This document shows positions 9,650 through 17,475 of a stretch of 64,000 bases of DNA, piece by piece. Source of the DNA: Rhizohabitans arisaemae. Its GTDB lineage: Bacteria > Actinomycetota > Actinomycetes > Streptosporangiales > Streptosporangiaceae. The notes beneath the pieces are model-generated. The model was given only the letters and a program-made list of their open reading frames with translations. It was not told the DNA's origin and searched no databases. The stretch spans positions 310,001 to 374,000 of the forward strand of contig NZ_BLRH01000014.1 in NCBI RefSeq assembly GCF_025996515.1. Direction: 5' to 3'. Made by a program: the position numbers and the translations under genes. Positions within the stretch are counted from its first letter, which is position 1, and every line of letters begins with the position of its first letter.

Positions 9650-10923
9650 TCGCCCAATACGAGATCCCGGGTGCGACGCTCGCGTTTCTGCACGAGGGGC
9701 GGATGCACGAGTTCGCCGCCGGCGTGCTCAACGTGGACACCGGGGTGGAGACGACCACAGACTCGATCTTCCAGATCGGCTCGATCACCAAGGTCTGGAC
9801 GGCCACCCAGCTCATGCTCCTGATCGAGCAGGGCCGCCTGACCCTGGACACCCCGGTGGCCGAGGTACTGCCCGAGTTCAAGACGGCCGACCCGGAGGCG
9901 ACCAAGTCCGTCACCGTACGGCATCTGCTGGCGCACACCTCCGGTATCGACGGCGACCTGTTCGTCGACACCGGGCGCGGAGACGACTGTGTGGAGAAGT
10001 ACGTCAACCTGTTCGCGGACCTCCAGCAGAACCACCCGGTCGGTGCGACCCACTCGTACTGCAACTCCGGCTTCGTCCTCGCCGGGCGCGTCATCGAGGT
10101 GCTGACCGGCAAGAGCTGGGACGACGCGCTCCGCGAGCAGATCATCGAGCCGCTCGGCCTGACCCACACGTGGACGCTCCCCGAAGACGTGCTGCGGTTC
10201 CGCGCGGCGATGGGGCACATGGGCGGCAAGCCCGCTCCGCAGTGGATGCTGCCCCGCCCGCTCGGACCGGCCGGGCTGATCTGCGCCACCGCCGCCGATG
10301 TGGTGAAGTTCGGCGCGGCGCACCTCGGCGAAGGGCTGCTTCGGCGGCCTGAGGCGATGCGTGAGCCGCAGGTGGCCATTCCCAACCCGTACACACTGGG
10401 CCCGCAGTGGGGGATCGGCTGGATCCTGGACGAGTGGGACGGGCACCGGGTCTTCTCCCACGGTGGCAACACGATCGGCCAGGCGGCGATGCTGTGGGTG
10501 CTGCCGGACACCGGCACCGTGGCCTGCCTGCTCCTCAACGGAGGCGACACCTCGGCCTGTGAGCACGCGGTGGCCGTCGAGCTCTTCGCGGAACTGGCCG
10601 GAGTGGCGGTACCACCCGTTCTCGGACCTCCCGCGGAGCCGGTCACGGTGGACGTCGAGCGTTACGCCGGACTCTACGAGCGGGTGGGCACCCGGACGGA
10701 GTTCACGGTCCGCGACGGCGTGCTGCACATGTACACGGAGGCCACCGGTGCGATGGCCGGCCTCTCGCCGCCGATGGAGTGCGACCTGATCCCGGTGGAC
10801 GACACCACCTTCGTCGGAAAGCTGGAGATGACCGCCCTGTGGGTCTCCTTCGTCTTCTACGAGTTGCCGGACGGAAGTCCGTACGTTCACTTCGGCGTGC
10901 GCGCCACGCCCAAGGTCGCCTGA
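9598..10923 (+). CDS. Serine hydrolase, class C beta-lactamase family (first of tandem pair)
   Basis: A 441-residue penicillin-recognising-fold hydrolase. GTG 9598 is preceded by AAAGGA at a proper distance, so the gene starts inside the S9 peptidase gene. Active-site elements: Ser62-x-x-Lys65 (GSITK), Tyr154-Cys-Asn156 and His288-Gly-Gly (SHGGN), as in class C beta-lactamases, DD-peptidases, D-aminopeptidases and esterase relatives. A ~100-residue C-terminal domain follows. No signal peptide, so the protein should act in the cytoplasm, which argues against a resistance role. It is a clear tandem paralog of the next gene. Confidence 0.9.
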   Translation: MAGAVDPGRWHARLAELIAQYEIPGATLAFLHEGRMHEFAAGVLNVDTGVETTTDSIFQIGSITKVWTATQLMLLIEQGRLTLDTPVAEVLPEFKTADPEATKSVTVRHLLAHTSGIDGDLFVDTGRGDDCVEKYVNLFADLQQNHPVGATHSYCNSGFVLAGRVIEVLTGKSWDDALREQIIEPLGLTHTWTLPEDVLRFRAAMGHMGGKPAPQWMLPRPLGPAGLICATAADVVKFGAAHLGEGLLRRPEAMREPQVAIPNPYTLGPQWGIGWILDEWDGHRVFSHGGNTIGQAAMLWVLPDTGTVACLLLNGGDTSACEHAVAVELFAELAGVAVPPVLGPPAEPVTVDVERYAGLYERVGTRTEFTVRDGVLHMYTEATGAMAGLSPPMECDLIPVDDTTFVGKLEMTALWVSFVFYELPDGSPYVHFGVRATPKVA

Positions 10924-10932
10924 GGGGAAACG

Positions 10933-12288
10933 ATGATCACAGATTTGCGGCGGCGGCTCGACGAGGCGATCGCGAAACACGGTGTGCCGGGTGCCTCGAT
11001 CGCGGTGAGCCGGGACGGCGAGGTCGTCGCGGTGGCTTCGGGCGTGCTCAACCTCAACACCAAGGTGGAGGCCACGACCGACGCGCTGTTCCAGGTGGGG
11101 TCGACCACCAAGGTGTTCACCGCGGCGTTGATCATGCAGCTGGTGGAGGAGGGCCTGCTCGACCTGGACAAACCGGTACGGACCTACCTGCCGGAGTTCG
11201 GGCTCGCCGACGAGGCGGCTTCGGCGAGCGTGACCACCCGGCAGCTGCTCACCCACACCGCCGGGTTCGAGGGCGATGTGTTCGAGGACACCGGGGTCGA
11301 GGAGGACTGTCTCGACAGGTACCTGAAGTTCCTGGCCGGGGTGGGCCAGGTGCACGCCCCCGGTGAGCTGATGTCCTACTGCAACGCGGGCTACGTGGTG
11401 CTCGGAGCGCTGGTGGCCAGGCTCCGCGGGACCACCTGGGAGCAGGCGATGCGGGAGCGGCTCTTCGCCCCGTTGGGGATCGGGCATTCGGCGTTCTCCG
11501 CCAAGGAGGCGATCGTGTACCGGGTCTCGGCCGGGCACATCCCCGGTCCGGACGGGCCGGCGGTCTCCCCGGACTGGGAGATGGCGCGGTCGAACGCCCC
11601 GGCGGGGTCCACGATGTGCCTCACCCCGAGCGATCTGCTGCGGTTCGGCCGGACGCTGATGCGCGGGGGTGTGACCGACGACGGCTCCCGGATCCTGTCC
11701 GCCGAGTCGGTCGCGGCGATGCTCACCCCGCAGGTCTCGGTGCCGGGGGTGCTCTTCGGGGAGGGCGCCCACTGGGGGCTGGGGATCGCGCTCTACGGCT
11801 GGGGCGACGGCGCGTACGGCCACGACGGCGGCACGATCGGGCAGTCCACGACCTGGGTGATCCTGCCCGGGGCGGGGCTCACACTCGCGATGACGATGAA
11901 CGGCGGGGATGTGATGGGTCTGATGCACGATTTCGTGCATCCGATCTTCCGTGAGCTGGCCGGGGTGGAGCCACCGGCCTCGCCGGTTCCGCCGGCCGAC
12001 CCTGTCCAGGTGGATTTGTCAGCCTATGTTGGCGCTTATGAGAGCGGGGTGGCCAGATACGAGGTCGAGCTCGCCGAGGGCGGCGGCATCGACGTCACCC
12101 TGGTCCCCAGCGAGCTCATGGTGAAGCTGGGGAGCACCCGGGAGACCGTCAGGTACCTTCCCCTCGGCGGACACGCCTTCGTCGGCGAAAAGCCCGAGCG
12201 GGGCCGCCATCCCGTCCTGGCGTTCGTCATGGAGAACGGGCAGGCGAGCTACCTGCACAACTCCCGGGCGCTGGCCCGCGTCCCGTAA
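10933..12288 (+). CDS. Serine hydrolase, class C beta-lactamase family (second of tandem pair)
   Basis: A 451-residue paralog of the preceding gene, sharing its layout throughout (GVLNLNTKVE, LPEF, HTAGFEGDVFEDTG). The nucleophile is Ser57 with Lys60 (GSTTK), the second motif Tyr149-Cys-Asn and the third HDGG. AGGGGAAACG before ATG 10933 is a good ribosome-binding site; spacing to the upstream gene is 9 bp. It lacks a signal peptide. Two diverged copies kept side by side suggest different peptide or ester substrates. Enzymes of this clan include D-aminopeptidases and D-amino-acid amidases; the exact reaction is not readable here. Confidence 0.9.
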   Translation: MITDLRRRLDEAIAKHGVPGASIAVSRDGEVVAVASGVLNLNTKVEATTDALFQVGSTTKVFTAALIMQLVEEGLLDLDKPVRTYLPEFGLADEAASASVTTRQLLTHTAGFEGDVFEDTGVEEDCLDRYLKFLAGVGQVHAPGELMSYCNAGYVVLGALVARLRGTTWEQAMRERLFAPLGIGHSAFSAKEAIVYRVSAGHIPGPDGPAVSPDWEMARSNAPAGSTMCLTPSDLLRFGRTLMRGGVTDDGSRILSAESVAAMLTPQVSVPGVLFGEGAHWGLGIALYGWGDGAYGHDGGTIGQSTTWVILPGAGLTLAMTMNGGDVMGLMHDFVHPIFRELAGVEPPASPVPPADPVQVDLSAYVGAYESGVARYEVELAEGGGIDVTLVPSELMVKLGSTRETVRYLPLGGHAFVGEKPERGRHPVLAFVMENGQASYLHNSRALARVP

Positions 12289-12361
12289 CCGGTGGCGGGG
12301 GTCCGGTGGCGGGCCCCCGCCGTACGCCGTTTGAAAACGTACGCCGCGCAAAGGAGCCCCG

Positions 12362-13237
12362 ATGCCCGCCGAGCAGCTCAAGAAGATTTTCGACGACGCC
12401 GATGCCGAGGGGTTCGTCCATGTCCGCGAGGTGGACGGACCCGGTGAGGTGGGGCTGAACCCCGACGCCCCGGTGGTTCTGGCCTCGGTGTTCAAGGTCC
12501 CGGTCGCGCTGGAGTACGCCCGCCAGGCGGCGGCCGGGCTGATCGAGCGCACCGAGCGGCTCACCGTGACCGCCGCCGACAAGGACGGCGGCATCGGCAC
12601 CTCGGGATGCGCCGACGACGTCTCCCTCACCCTGCGGGACCTGGCGCACTTCATGCTCACCCAGAGCGACAACGCGGCGACCGACGTACTGCTCCGCCGG
12701 GTCGGGCTGGACAACGTGCACGCCACCCTCGCCCAGCTCGGGCTGACGCGCACCCGGCTCATCGGGGGGTGCAGGGAGCTGCTGGACACGGTCCTCACCG
12801 ATCTCGGTGTCTCCTCCTGGGAGGAGATGGAAGGGATGGGGGAGGAACGGATCCGGGGCCTGTCGGTGCTCGACCCGGAGAAGACCACCTCCGGTACGCC
12901 CAGGGAGACCACGAGCCTGCTCGCGGCGATCTGGCGGGACGAGGCCGGTCCCGCCGAGGCGTGCGAGGAAGTCCGGAGGATCATGGGCAACCAGGTCTGG
13001 CCGCACCGGCTTTCCTCGGCGTTCCCCGACGGGATCCGGATCTCCGCCAAGACCGGCACGCTGATGGGGGTCCGCAACGAGGCGGGTGTCGTGGAGTACC
13101 CGGACGGGAAACGGTACGCCGCGGCGGTCTTCGTCCGGACCCGTTCGCTCGGCGGGCGCCTGCCCCGGGCGGACGCCTCGATCGGGCGGGCCGCGCTCGC
13201 CGCGATCGAGCACCTGCGTGCGGAGGGGAGGCCCTGA
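12362..13237 (+). CDS. Serine hydrolase, class A beta-lactamase-like
   Basis: A 291-residue protein of the class A beta-lactamase/transpeptidase fold: Ser42-x-x-Lys45 in SVFK, Ser102-Asp-Asn104 in QSDNAA, and Lys230-Thr-Gly in AKTGTL. The omega-loop Glu-x-x-x-Asn that class A lactamases need for deacylation is not evident in the expected stretch (GMGEERIRGLSVLDPEKT), so it may not be a true lactamase. There is no signal peptide. ATG 12362 follows AAAGGAG. Together with the tandem class C-type hydrolases it makes three cytoplasmic members of this clan in one operon, which is unusual. Confidence 0.85.
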   Translation: MPAEQLKKIFDDADAEGFVHVREVDGPGEVGLNPDAPVVLASVFKVPVALEYARQAAAGLIERTERLTVTAADKDGGIGTSGCADDVSLTLRDLAHFMLTQSDNAATDVLLRRVGLDNVHATLAQLGLTRTRLIGGCRELLDTVLTDLGVSSWEEMEGMGEERIRGLSVLDPEKTTSGTPRETTSLLAAIWRDEAGPAEACEEVRRIMGNQVWPHRLSSAFPDGIRISAKTGTLMGVRNEAGVVEYPDGKRYAAAVFVRTRSLGGRLPRADASIGRAALAAIEHLRAEGRP

Positions 13238-13272
13238 TCTCGCGTTCCGTCCACTCCCGTTATCGTGAGGAG

Positions 13273-14862
13273 ATGACGTTCCGTCCGCGTGCCAGCCTGC
13301 GGCGGATCCTGGATGACCTGGGCCGCACCGTGCTGGACGTCGCGGTGGCCCCGGACGAGCTCGACGCCGAGGTGACCGGGGTCCACATCCACGACCCCCT
13401 CGACGACCTTCCCCCGCCGCCCGGCTGCCTGCTGCTGGCGGTCGGCGTGGAGGGAGCGGACCGGCTCCGCGCGCTGCTTGAGGCGGCCGGTCCGGTCGCG
13501 GGGGTCGTGGTGAAGCAGCCGGTCGCCGTGGACGACCGGGTCCGGGCCGCGGTGGCCGGGAGCGGGGTGGCGGTGCTGGGACTCACCCGGGCCGCCTCCT
13601 GGTCCCAGGTGGCGGCGCTGATGCGCTCGCTGCTCGCCGAAGGCGATATCGCCGACCCCGGCAGCAACGGGCCCGACGACCTGTTCGTGCTGGCCAACGC
13701 GCTCTGTGACCTGCTGGACGCGCCGGTCACCATCGAGGACCGCTCCTCCCGGGTCCTGGCCTTCTCCGGGCGGCAGGACGAGGCCGACTACGGCAGGGTG
13801 GAGACGGTCCTGGGCCGGCAGGTGCCGGACAAGTATCTGCGCGAGCTGGATGAGGTCGGCTTCTTCCGGCGGCTCTACCAGAGCCGGGAGCCGATCCAGA
13901 TTCAGCTGAAAAAGGACTCGATCCCCCGGGTGGCGATAGCCGTGCGGTCCGGGGACGAGATCCTCGGCTCGATCTGGGTCGCGGTCCACGAGCCGCTGTC
14001 CGAGCAGCGGCTGATCGCGCTGACCGACGCGGCCAAGATCGTGGCTCTTCAGCTGCTCCGCCAGCGGGCCGGTGCCGACACCCAGCGCAGGCTCCGCGCG
14101 GATCTGCTGGCCACGGTGCTGGAGGGCGGGCCGAACGCGGCCGAGGCGGCGAGCAGGCTCGGCATCGGCACCGAACGGCTGTCCGTGCTCGCCGCGCAGC
14201 CGCGGGAGTGGGAGCACGGCGACGTGGCCGGGCGGGAGGCCGATCGCCAGCGGTTCTGCGACGCGTTCGCGCTCCATCTTGGAGCGATCCATCCCAAGGC
14301 GGCCGCGGCCCTGGTCGGTTCGACCGTCTACGCCGTCCTGCCCCTGCCCGTCGGCGACGCCGAGGAGTCGCGCGCCGTCCAGGTGGCGCGGAGCTTTCTG
14401 AATCGGGTCGGTCCCCGGCATTCGGGCAACATCGGGGTGGGCCGGCCCGCGGCCAGCCTGACCGATGTGGCCAGGTCCCGCGCCGACGCCGACCGGGCGC
14501 TTCGGGTGCTGGGCTCCCGGGGAGTCTCCGGACAGGCCGCAGGCTACGCGGAGTCGCACTTCGAGTCGCTCCTGCTCCAGCTGGGCGATCTCGCCGCCGA
14601 GCAGGAGCAGGCGCCGACGGGGCCGTACCGGCGGCTGCTCCGGCACGACGCCGAGCACGGCACGGGCCTGGTGCCCACCCTCAAGGCCTACCTGGACGCC
14701 TTCGGCGACGTACGGGCCGCCGCGGCGGCCGTACACGTCCATCCCAACACGTTCCGCTATCGGCTGCGGCGGCTGTCGGAGATCGGGGAGTTCGATCTGG
14801 ACGACCCCGAGGCCCGGCTCGCCGTCACCCTGCAAATACGGATTTTTGAGTATCGGCACTAG
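13273..14862 (+). CDS. PucR-family transcriptional regulator
   Basis: A 529-residue regulator with an N-terminal PucR-type ligand/GGDEF-like region and a C-terminal PucR helix-turn-helix (AAAVHVHPNTFRYRLRRLSE). PucR proteins commonly control use of nitrogen-rich nutrients or amino acids. It starts 35 bp after the class A-like hydrolase gene and sits between the hydrolase genes and the ABC importer, which makes it the likely regulator of both. Three upstream regions of this locus share a TTTGTCCGATTG-like motif that could be its operator. ATG 13273 is chosen by the start of domain homology; its GTGAGGAG site is close. Confidence 0.88.
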   Translation: MTFRPRASLRRILDDLGRTVLDVAVAPDELDAEVTGVHIHDPLDDLPPPPGCLLLAVGVEGADRLRALLEAAGPVAGVVVKQPVAVDDRVRAAVAGSGVAVLGLTRAASWSQVAALMRSLLAEGDIADPGSNGPDDLFVLANALCDLLDAPVTIEDRSSRVLAFSGRQDEADYGRVETVLGRQVPDKYLRELDEVGFFRRLYQSREPIQIQLKKDSIPRVAIAVRSGDEILGSIWVAVHEPLSEQRLIALTDAAKIVALQLLRQRAGADTQRRLRADLLATVLEGGPNAAEAASRLGIGTERLSVLAAQPREWEHGDVAGREADRQRFCDAFALHLGAIHPKAAAALVGSTVYAVLPLPVGDAEESRAVQVARSFLNRVGPRHSGNIGVGRPAASLTDVARSRADADRALRVLGSRGVSGQAAGYAESHFESLLLQLGDLAAEQEQAPTGPYRRLLRHDAEHGTGLVPTLKAYLDAFGDVRAAAAAVHVHPNTFRYRLRRLSEIGEFDLDDPEARLAVTLQIRIFEYRH

Positions 14863-14875
14863 TCACTTCATCCTT

Positions 14876-14903
14876 TTTGTCCGATTGGACGAAGACCGAT
14901 ACG
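14876..14903 (+). promoter_or_regulatory. Candidate operator B upstream of peptide-binding lipoprotein 1
   Basis: TTTGTCCGATTGGAC (GTCC-GATT-GGAC, a short dyad), followed by GAAGACCGATACG. The same block recurs at 20049 before the paralogous lipoprotein gene as TTTGTCC, GGTAGCAC, GAAGACCGGTACG, and the first half recurs inverted before the S9 peptidase gene. It lies 81 bp upstream of the start codon, past the PucR stop. Confidence 0.5.
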
Positions 14904-14956
14904 GCGCCTGCGGGTGAGGGTGAGTGCACACCCCCTTCCCTCCCCCTGGAGCCCCC

Positions 14957-16543
14957 ATGAAGAGAGCCGGAGCGGTCGCCGCCGTCGGTGTGCTGGGTCT
15001 GCTCGCCGCCGCGTGCGGATCCTCGTCCAGCGGAGAAGCGGGCAAACCCGCGGAGAACTCCACGTTCACCTACGCCATGGTGAGCGACCCCGGAGCACTC
15101 GACCCCGCGACGGCGGCCTCGGGATTCGCCAACGCGACCCTGTACTTCGCCTACGACACCCTGGTGCACGCCGGCGAGGACGGGAAGAGCGTTTCGGGTT
15201 TGGCCGAGAAGTGGGATGTCAAGCCCGATTCGGTGACCTTCACTCTCCGTAAGGACGTCACCTGCGCCGACGGGTCCAAGGTCACCCCCGTTGACGTCGC
15301 GGCGAACTTCACCTACATCGCCGACCCGGCGAGCAAGTCCCCGCTGCTCGGCATCATTGTGCCGGCCGGGCTGAAGGCCGCCGCCGACGACGCCGCGGGA
15401 ACCGTCACCCTGAGCACCCCGCAGCCGCACAGCTTCATCCTGGAGAGCACCCACAACGTCTTCATCGTCTGCGGCAAGGGGCTGAAGGACCGTTCCGTTC
15501 TCGCCAAGGGGACCTCGGGCACCGGACCCTATGTCCTGAACGAGGTGGTCTCGGGGGACCGCTACACCTTTACCCGGCGGGAGGGCTACACCTGGGGGCC
15601 GGGCGGGATGACCAACACCGAGCCCGGCCAACCCGGCAAAGTAGTGCTGAAGATCGTCTCCAACGAGCAGACCGCCGCGAACCTGCTCTTTTCCGGTGCG
15701 GTCAACCTGGGGGTCTTCTTCGGGCCGGACCGGCCGCGGGTGGAAGCCGCTCCCGGGCTGGCCAAGGACACGGTCCCGATCGCCGTCGAGCAGATCTACT
15801 TCCATCAGGGCGTGGACCGGCCCACCAAGGAGCTCACCGTCCGCAAGGCGCTCGTGCAGGCGCTGAACATGGAGGAGCTGGGCCGGATCACCACCAGTGG
15901 CACCGGGCGGCCGCCCAAGAGCCTGATCATGCACCCCGGGCCCTGCCCCGGCGACAACGTCTCGGGCGCCCTGCCGGCGTACGACGTGGCCGCCGCGACC
16001 GCGGCGCTGGACTCGGCGGGCTGGAAGGCCGGGCCCGACGGGATCAGGGTCAAGGACGGCAAGAAGCTCACCCTCAGACTCGCCTTCTCCACCGCTTCGG
16101 GTTCGGGCGGGCAGGCCGGCGTGGAGTACATCGCGGACGCCTGGAGGAAGGTGGGGGTCGACACCCAGATCAACGCCCAATCCACCATCAAGATGAATGA
16201 GACGATGACCGTCACCGGGAACTGGGATGTGGGCCTGTTCGGCATCGGTCTCCCGCTGCCCTCCCAGTTCGTCGGATTGTTCTCCGGCACGCCGGCCCCC
16301 AAGGGCGGCAATTTCGCCCACCTGGCCAATGAGCGCTACGACCGGCTTGTCGCCGAGGCGGCCAAGCTTCCCGGCGAGCCGGGCTGCGCGAAGTGGAACG
16401 AGGCGGAGCGTGCCCTGGTCGAGAACGTGGACGTGTACCCGTTCGTGGGCACCACCTGGCTCACCGCCGGCAAGAACGCCACCGCGAAGACGCAGGGCTT
16501 CCTGGTCATCCCGTCCTCCATTCGAATGACCAAGGGGAGCTAG
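14957..16543 (+). CDS. ABC transporter substrate-binding lipoprotein (peptide/nickel family 5)
   Basis: A 528-residue solute-binding protein that would capture oligopeptides outside the membrane. The signal peptide ends in a lipobox (LLAAACGSS), so the mature protein is lipid-anchored. Family 5 features include DPGALDPATAASGF near the N-terminus, GLAEKWDVKPDSVTFTLRKD and a C-terminal SIRMTKGS. ATG 14957 is preceded by CTGGAG. The stop codon overlaps the GTG of the first permease gene by one base (TAGTG). It is a paralog of the binding protein at 20139. Confidence 0.93.
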   Translation: MKRAGAVAAVGVLGLLAAACGSSSSGEAGKPAENSTFTYAMVSDPGALDPATAASGFANATLYFAYDTLVHAGEDGKSVSGLAEKWDVKPDSVTFTLRKDVTCADGSKVTPVDVAANFTYIADPASKSPLLGIIVPAGLKAAADDAAGTVTLSTPQPHSFILESTHNVFIVCGKGLKDRSVLAKGTSGTGPYVLNEVVSGDRYTFTRREGYTWGPGGMTNTEPGQPGKVVLKIVSNEQTAANLLFSGAVNLGVFFGPDRPRVEAAPGLAKDTVPIAVEQIYFHQGVDRPTKELTVRKALVQALNMEELGRITTSGTGRPPKSLIMHPGPCPGDNVSGALPAYDVAAATAALDSAGWKAGPDGIRVKDGKKLTLRLAFSTASGSGGQAGVEYIADAWRKVGVDTQINAQSTIKMNETMTVTGNWDVGLFGIGLPLPSQFVGLFSGTPAPKGGNFAHLANERYDRLVAEAAKLPGEPGCAKWNEAERALVENVDVYPFVGTTWLTAGKNATAKTQGFLVIPSSIRMTKGS

Positions 16544-17475
16544 TGTTCGCGCTGCGCCGCCTGATCCGCTTCGCGGTGTCGATGGTCGTCCTCATCACGG
16601 CCTCGTTCGCGATGATCCATCTCATCCCCGGCGACCCGATCCGGGCCGCCCTGGGGATGAACGCCCCGCTTGAGCTGGTCAATCAGCGGCGCGCGGAGCT
16701 CGGCCTGGACGACCCGATCCCGATGCAGCTGCTCGCCTACGTGCAGCAGATCCTCGGCGGGGACTTCGGCACCTCGTTCATGACCAGGGAGCCGGTCGGC
16801 CAGATCATCGCCGACCGCCTCCCGCACACCCTCGCCCTGGCGGGCGCGGCCACGATCTTCACCCTGATCGTGGCCGTCCCGCTGGGCATGTGGGCCGGTA
16901 TCCGCACCGAGAACGGGAGGAACCGGGGCACCGAGCTGGGCTTCACCTCCGGCACCGGCGCGCTGACCGTGGTCCCGGAGTTCCTGTACTCGATCGCGTT
17001 GATCGTGGTCTTCTCCATCGCGCTCGGCTGGCTCCCCCCGGCCGGGCGGGACGGCCTGGACTCCTACATCCTTCCCGTCCTCGCGCTCTCCATCGGCGCC
17101 ATCGCCATGGTGGCGCGGCTGGCCCGGGTGGAGACCCTTCGCGAGCTTGGCGCCGACTATGTACGGCTGGCGCGGGCCAAGCGCCTCCCGGTGCTGCGGA
17201 TCTACCTCCGCCACGTGCTGCCGAACACGCTGACCTCCACCCTCACCGTGGGCGGCCTGCTGCTCACCGGTCTGATCGCGGGGAGCGTGCTGGTCGAGTT
17301 CGTCTTCGCCTGGCCGGGCCTGGGCGGGCGGATGGTCGAGTCGATCACGCAGAAGGACTATCCGGTGGCCCAGGCGATCATCTTCGTCTACGGCGCGATC
17401 GTCCTGGTGGTCAACCTCATCGTGGACCTGCTGCTCAGCAAGCTGGACCCCAAGTCGACGATCAAGGAGACCTGA
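16543..17475 (+). CDS. ABC transporter permease (DppB/OppB type)
   Basis: A 310-residue inner-membrane permease of the dipeptide/oligopeptide importer family with about six membrane helices. Family landmarks are the N-terminal MIHLIPGDPIRAALG, LGLDDPIPMQLLAYV, and the EAA-type coupling loop ADYVRLARAKRLPVLRIYLR with VLPNTL. It starts at GTG 16543 inside the stop of the binding-protein gene and overlaps the next gene by one base, so the operon is tightly coupled. Confidence 0.93.
   Translation: MFALRRLIRFAVSMVVLITASFAMIHLIPGDPIRAALGMNAPLELVNQRRAELGLDDPIPMQLLAYVQQILGGDFGTSFMTREPVGQIIADRLPHTLALAGAATIFTLIVAVPLGMWAGIRTENGRNRGTELGFTSGTGALTVVPEFLYSIALIVVFSIALGWLPPAGRDGLDSYILPVLALSIGAIAMVARLARVETLRELGADYVRLARAKRLPVLRIYLRHVLPNTLTSTLTVGGLLLTGLIAGSVLVEFVFAWPGLGGRMVESITQKDYPVAQAIIFVYGAIVLVVNLIVDLLLSKLDPKSTIKET

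Noticed and set aside
12362-13237. Antibiotic-resistance beta-lactamase call for the class A-like gene
   Set aside because: No signal peptide, no evident omega-loop Glu, and operon context with peptidases and a peptide importer argue for peptide metabolism instead.
12019-14859. 946-codon minus-strand open frame across the serine hydrolase and PucR genes
   Set aside because: GC-rich shadow. The plus-strand frames carry complete active-site and HTH motifs; the minus frame is Arg/Gly/Pro-rich without any recognisable domain.
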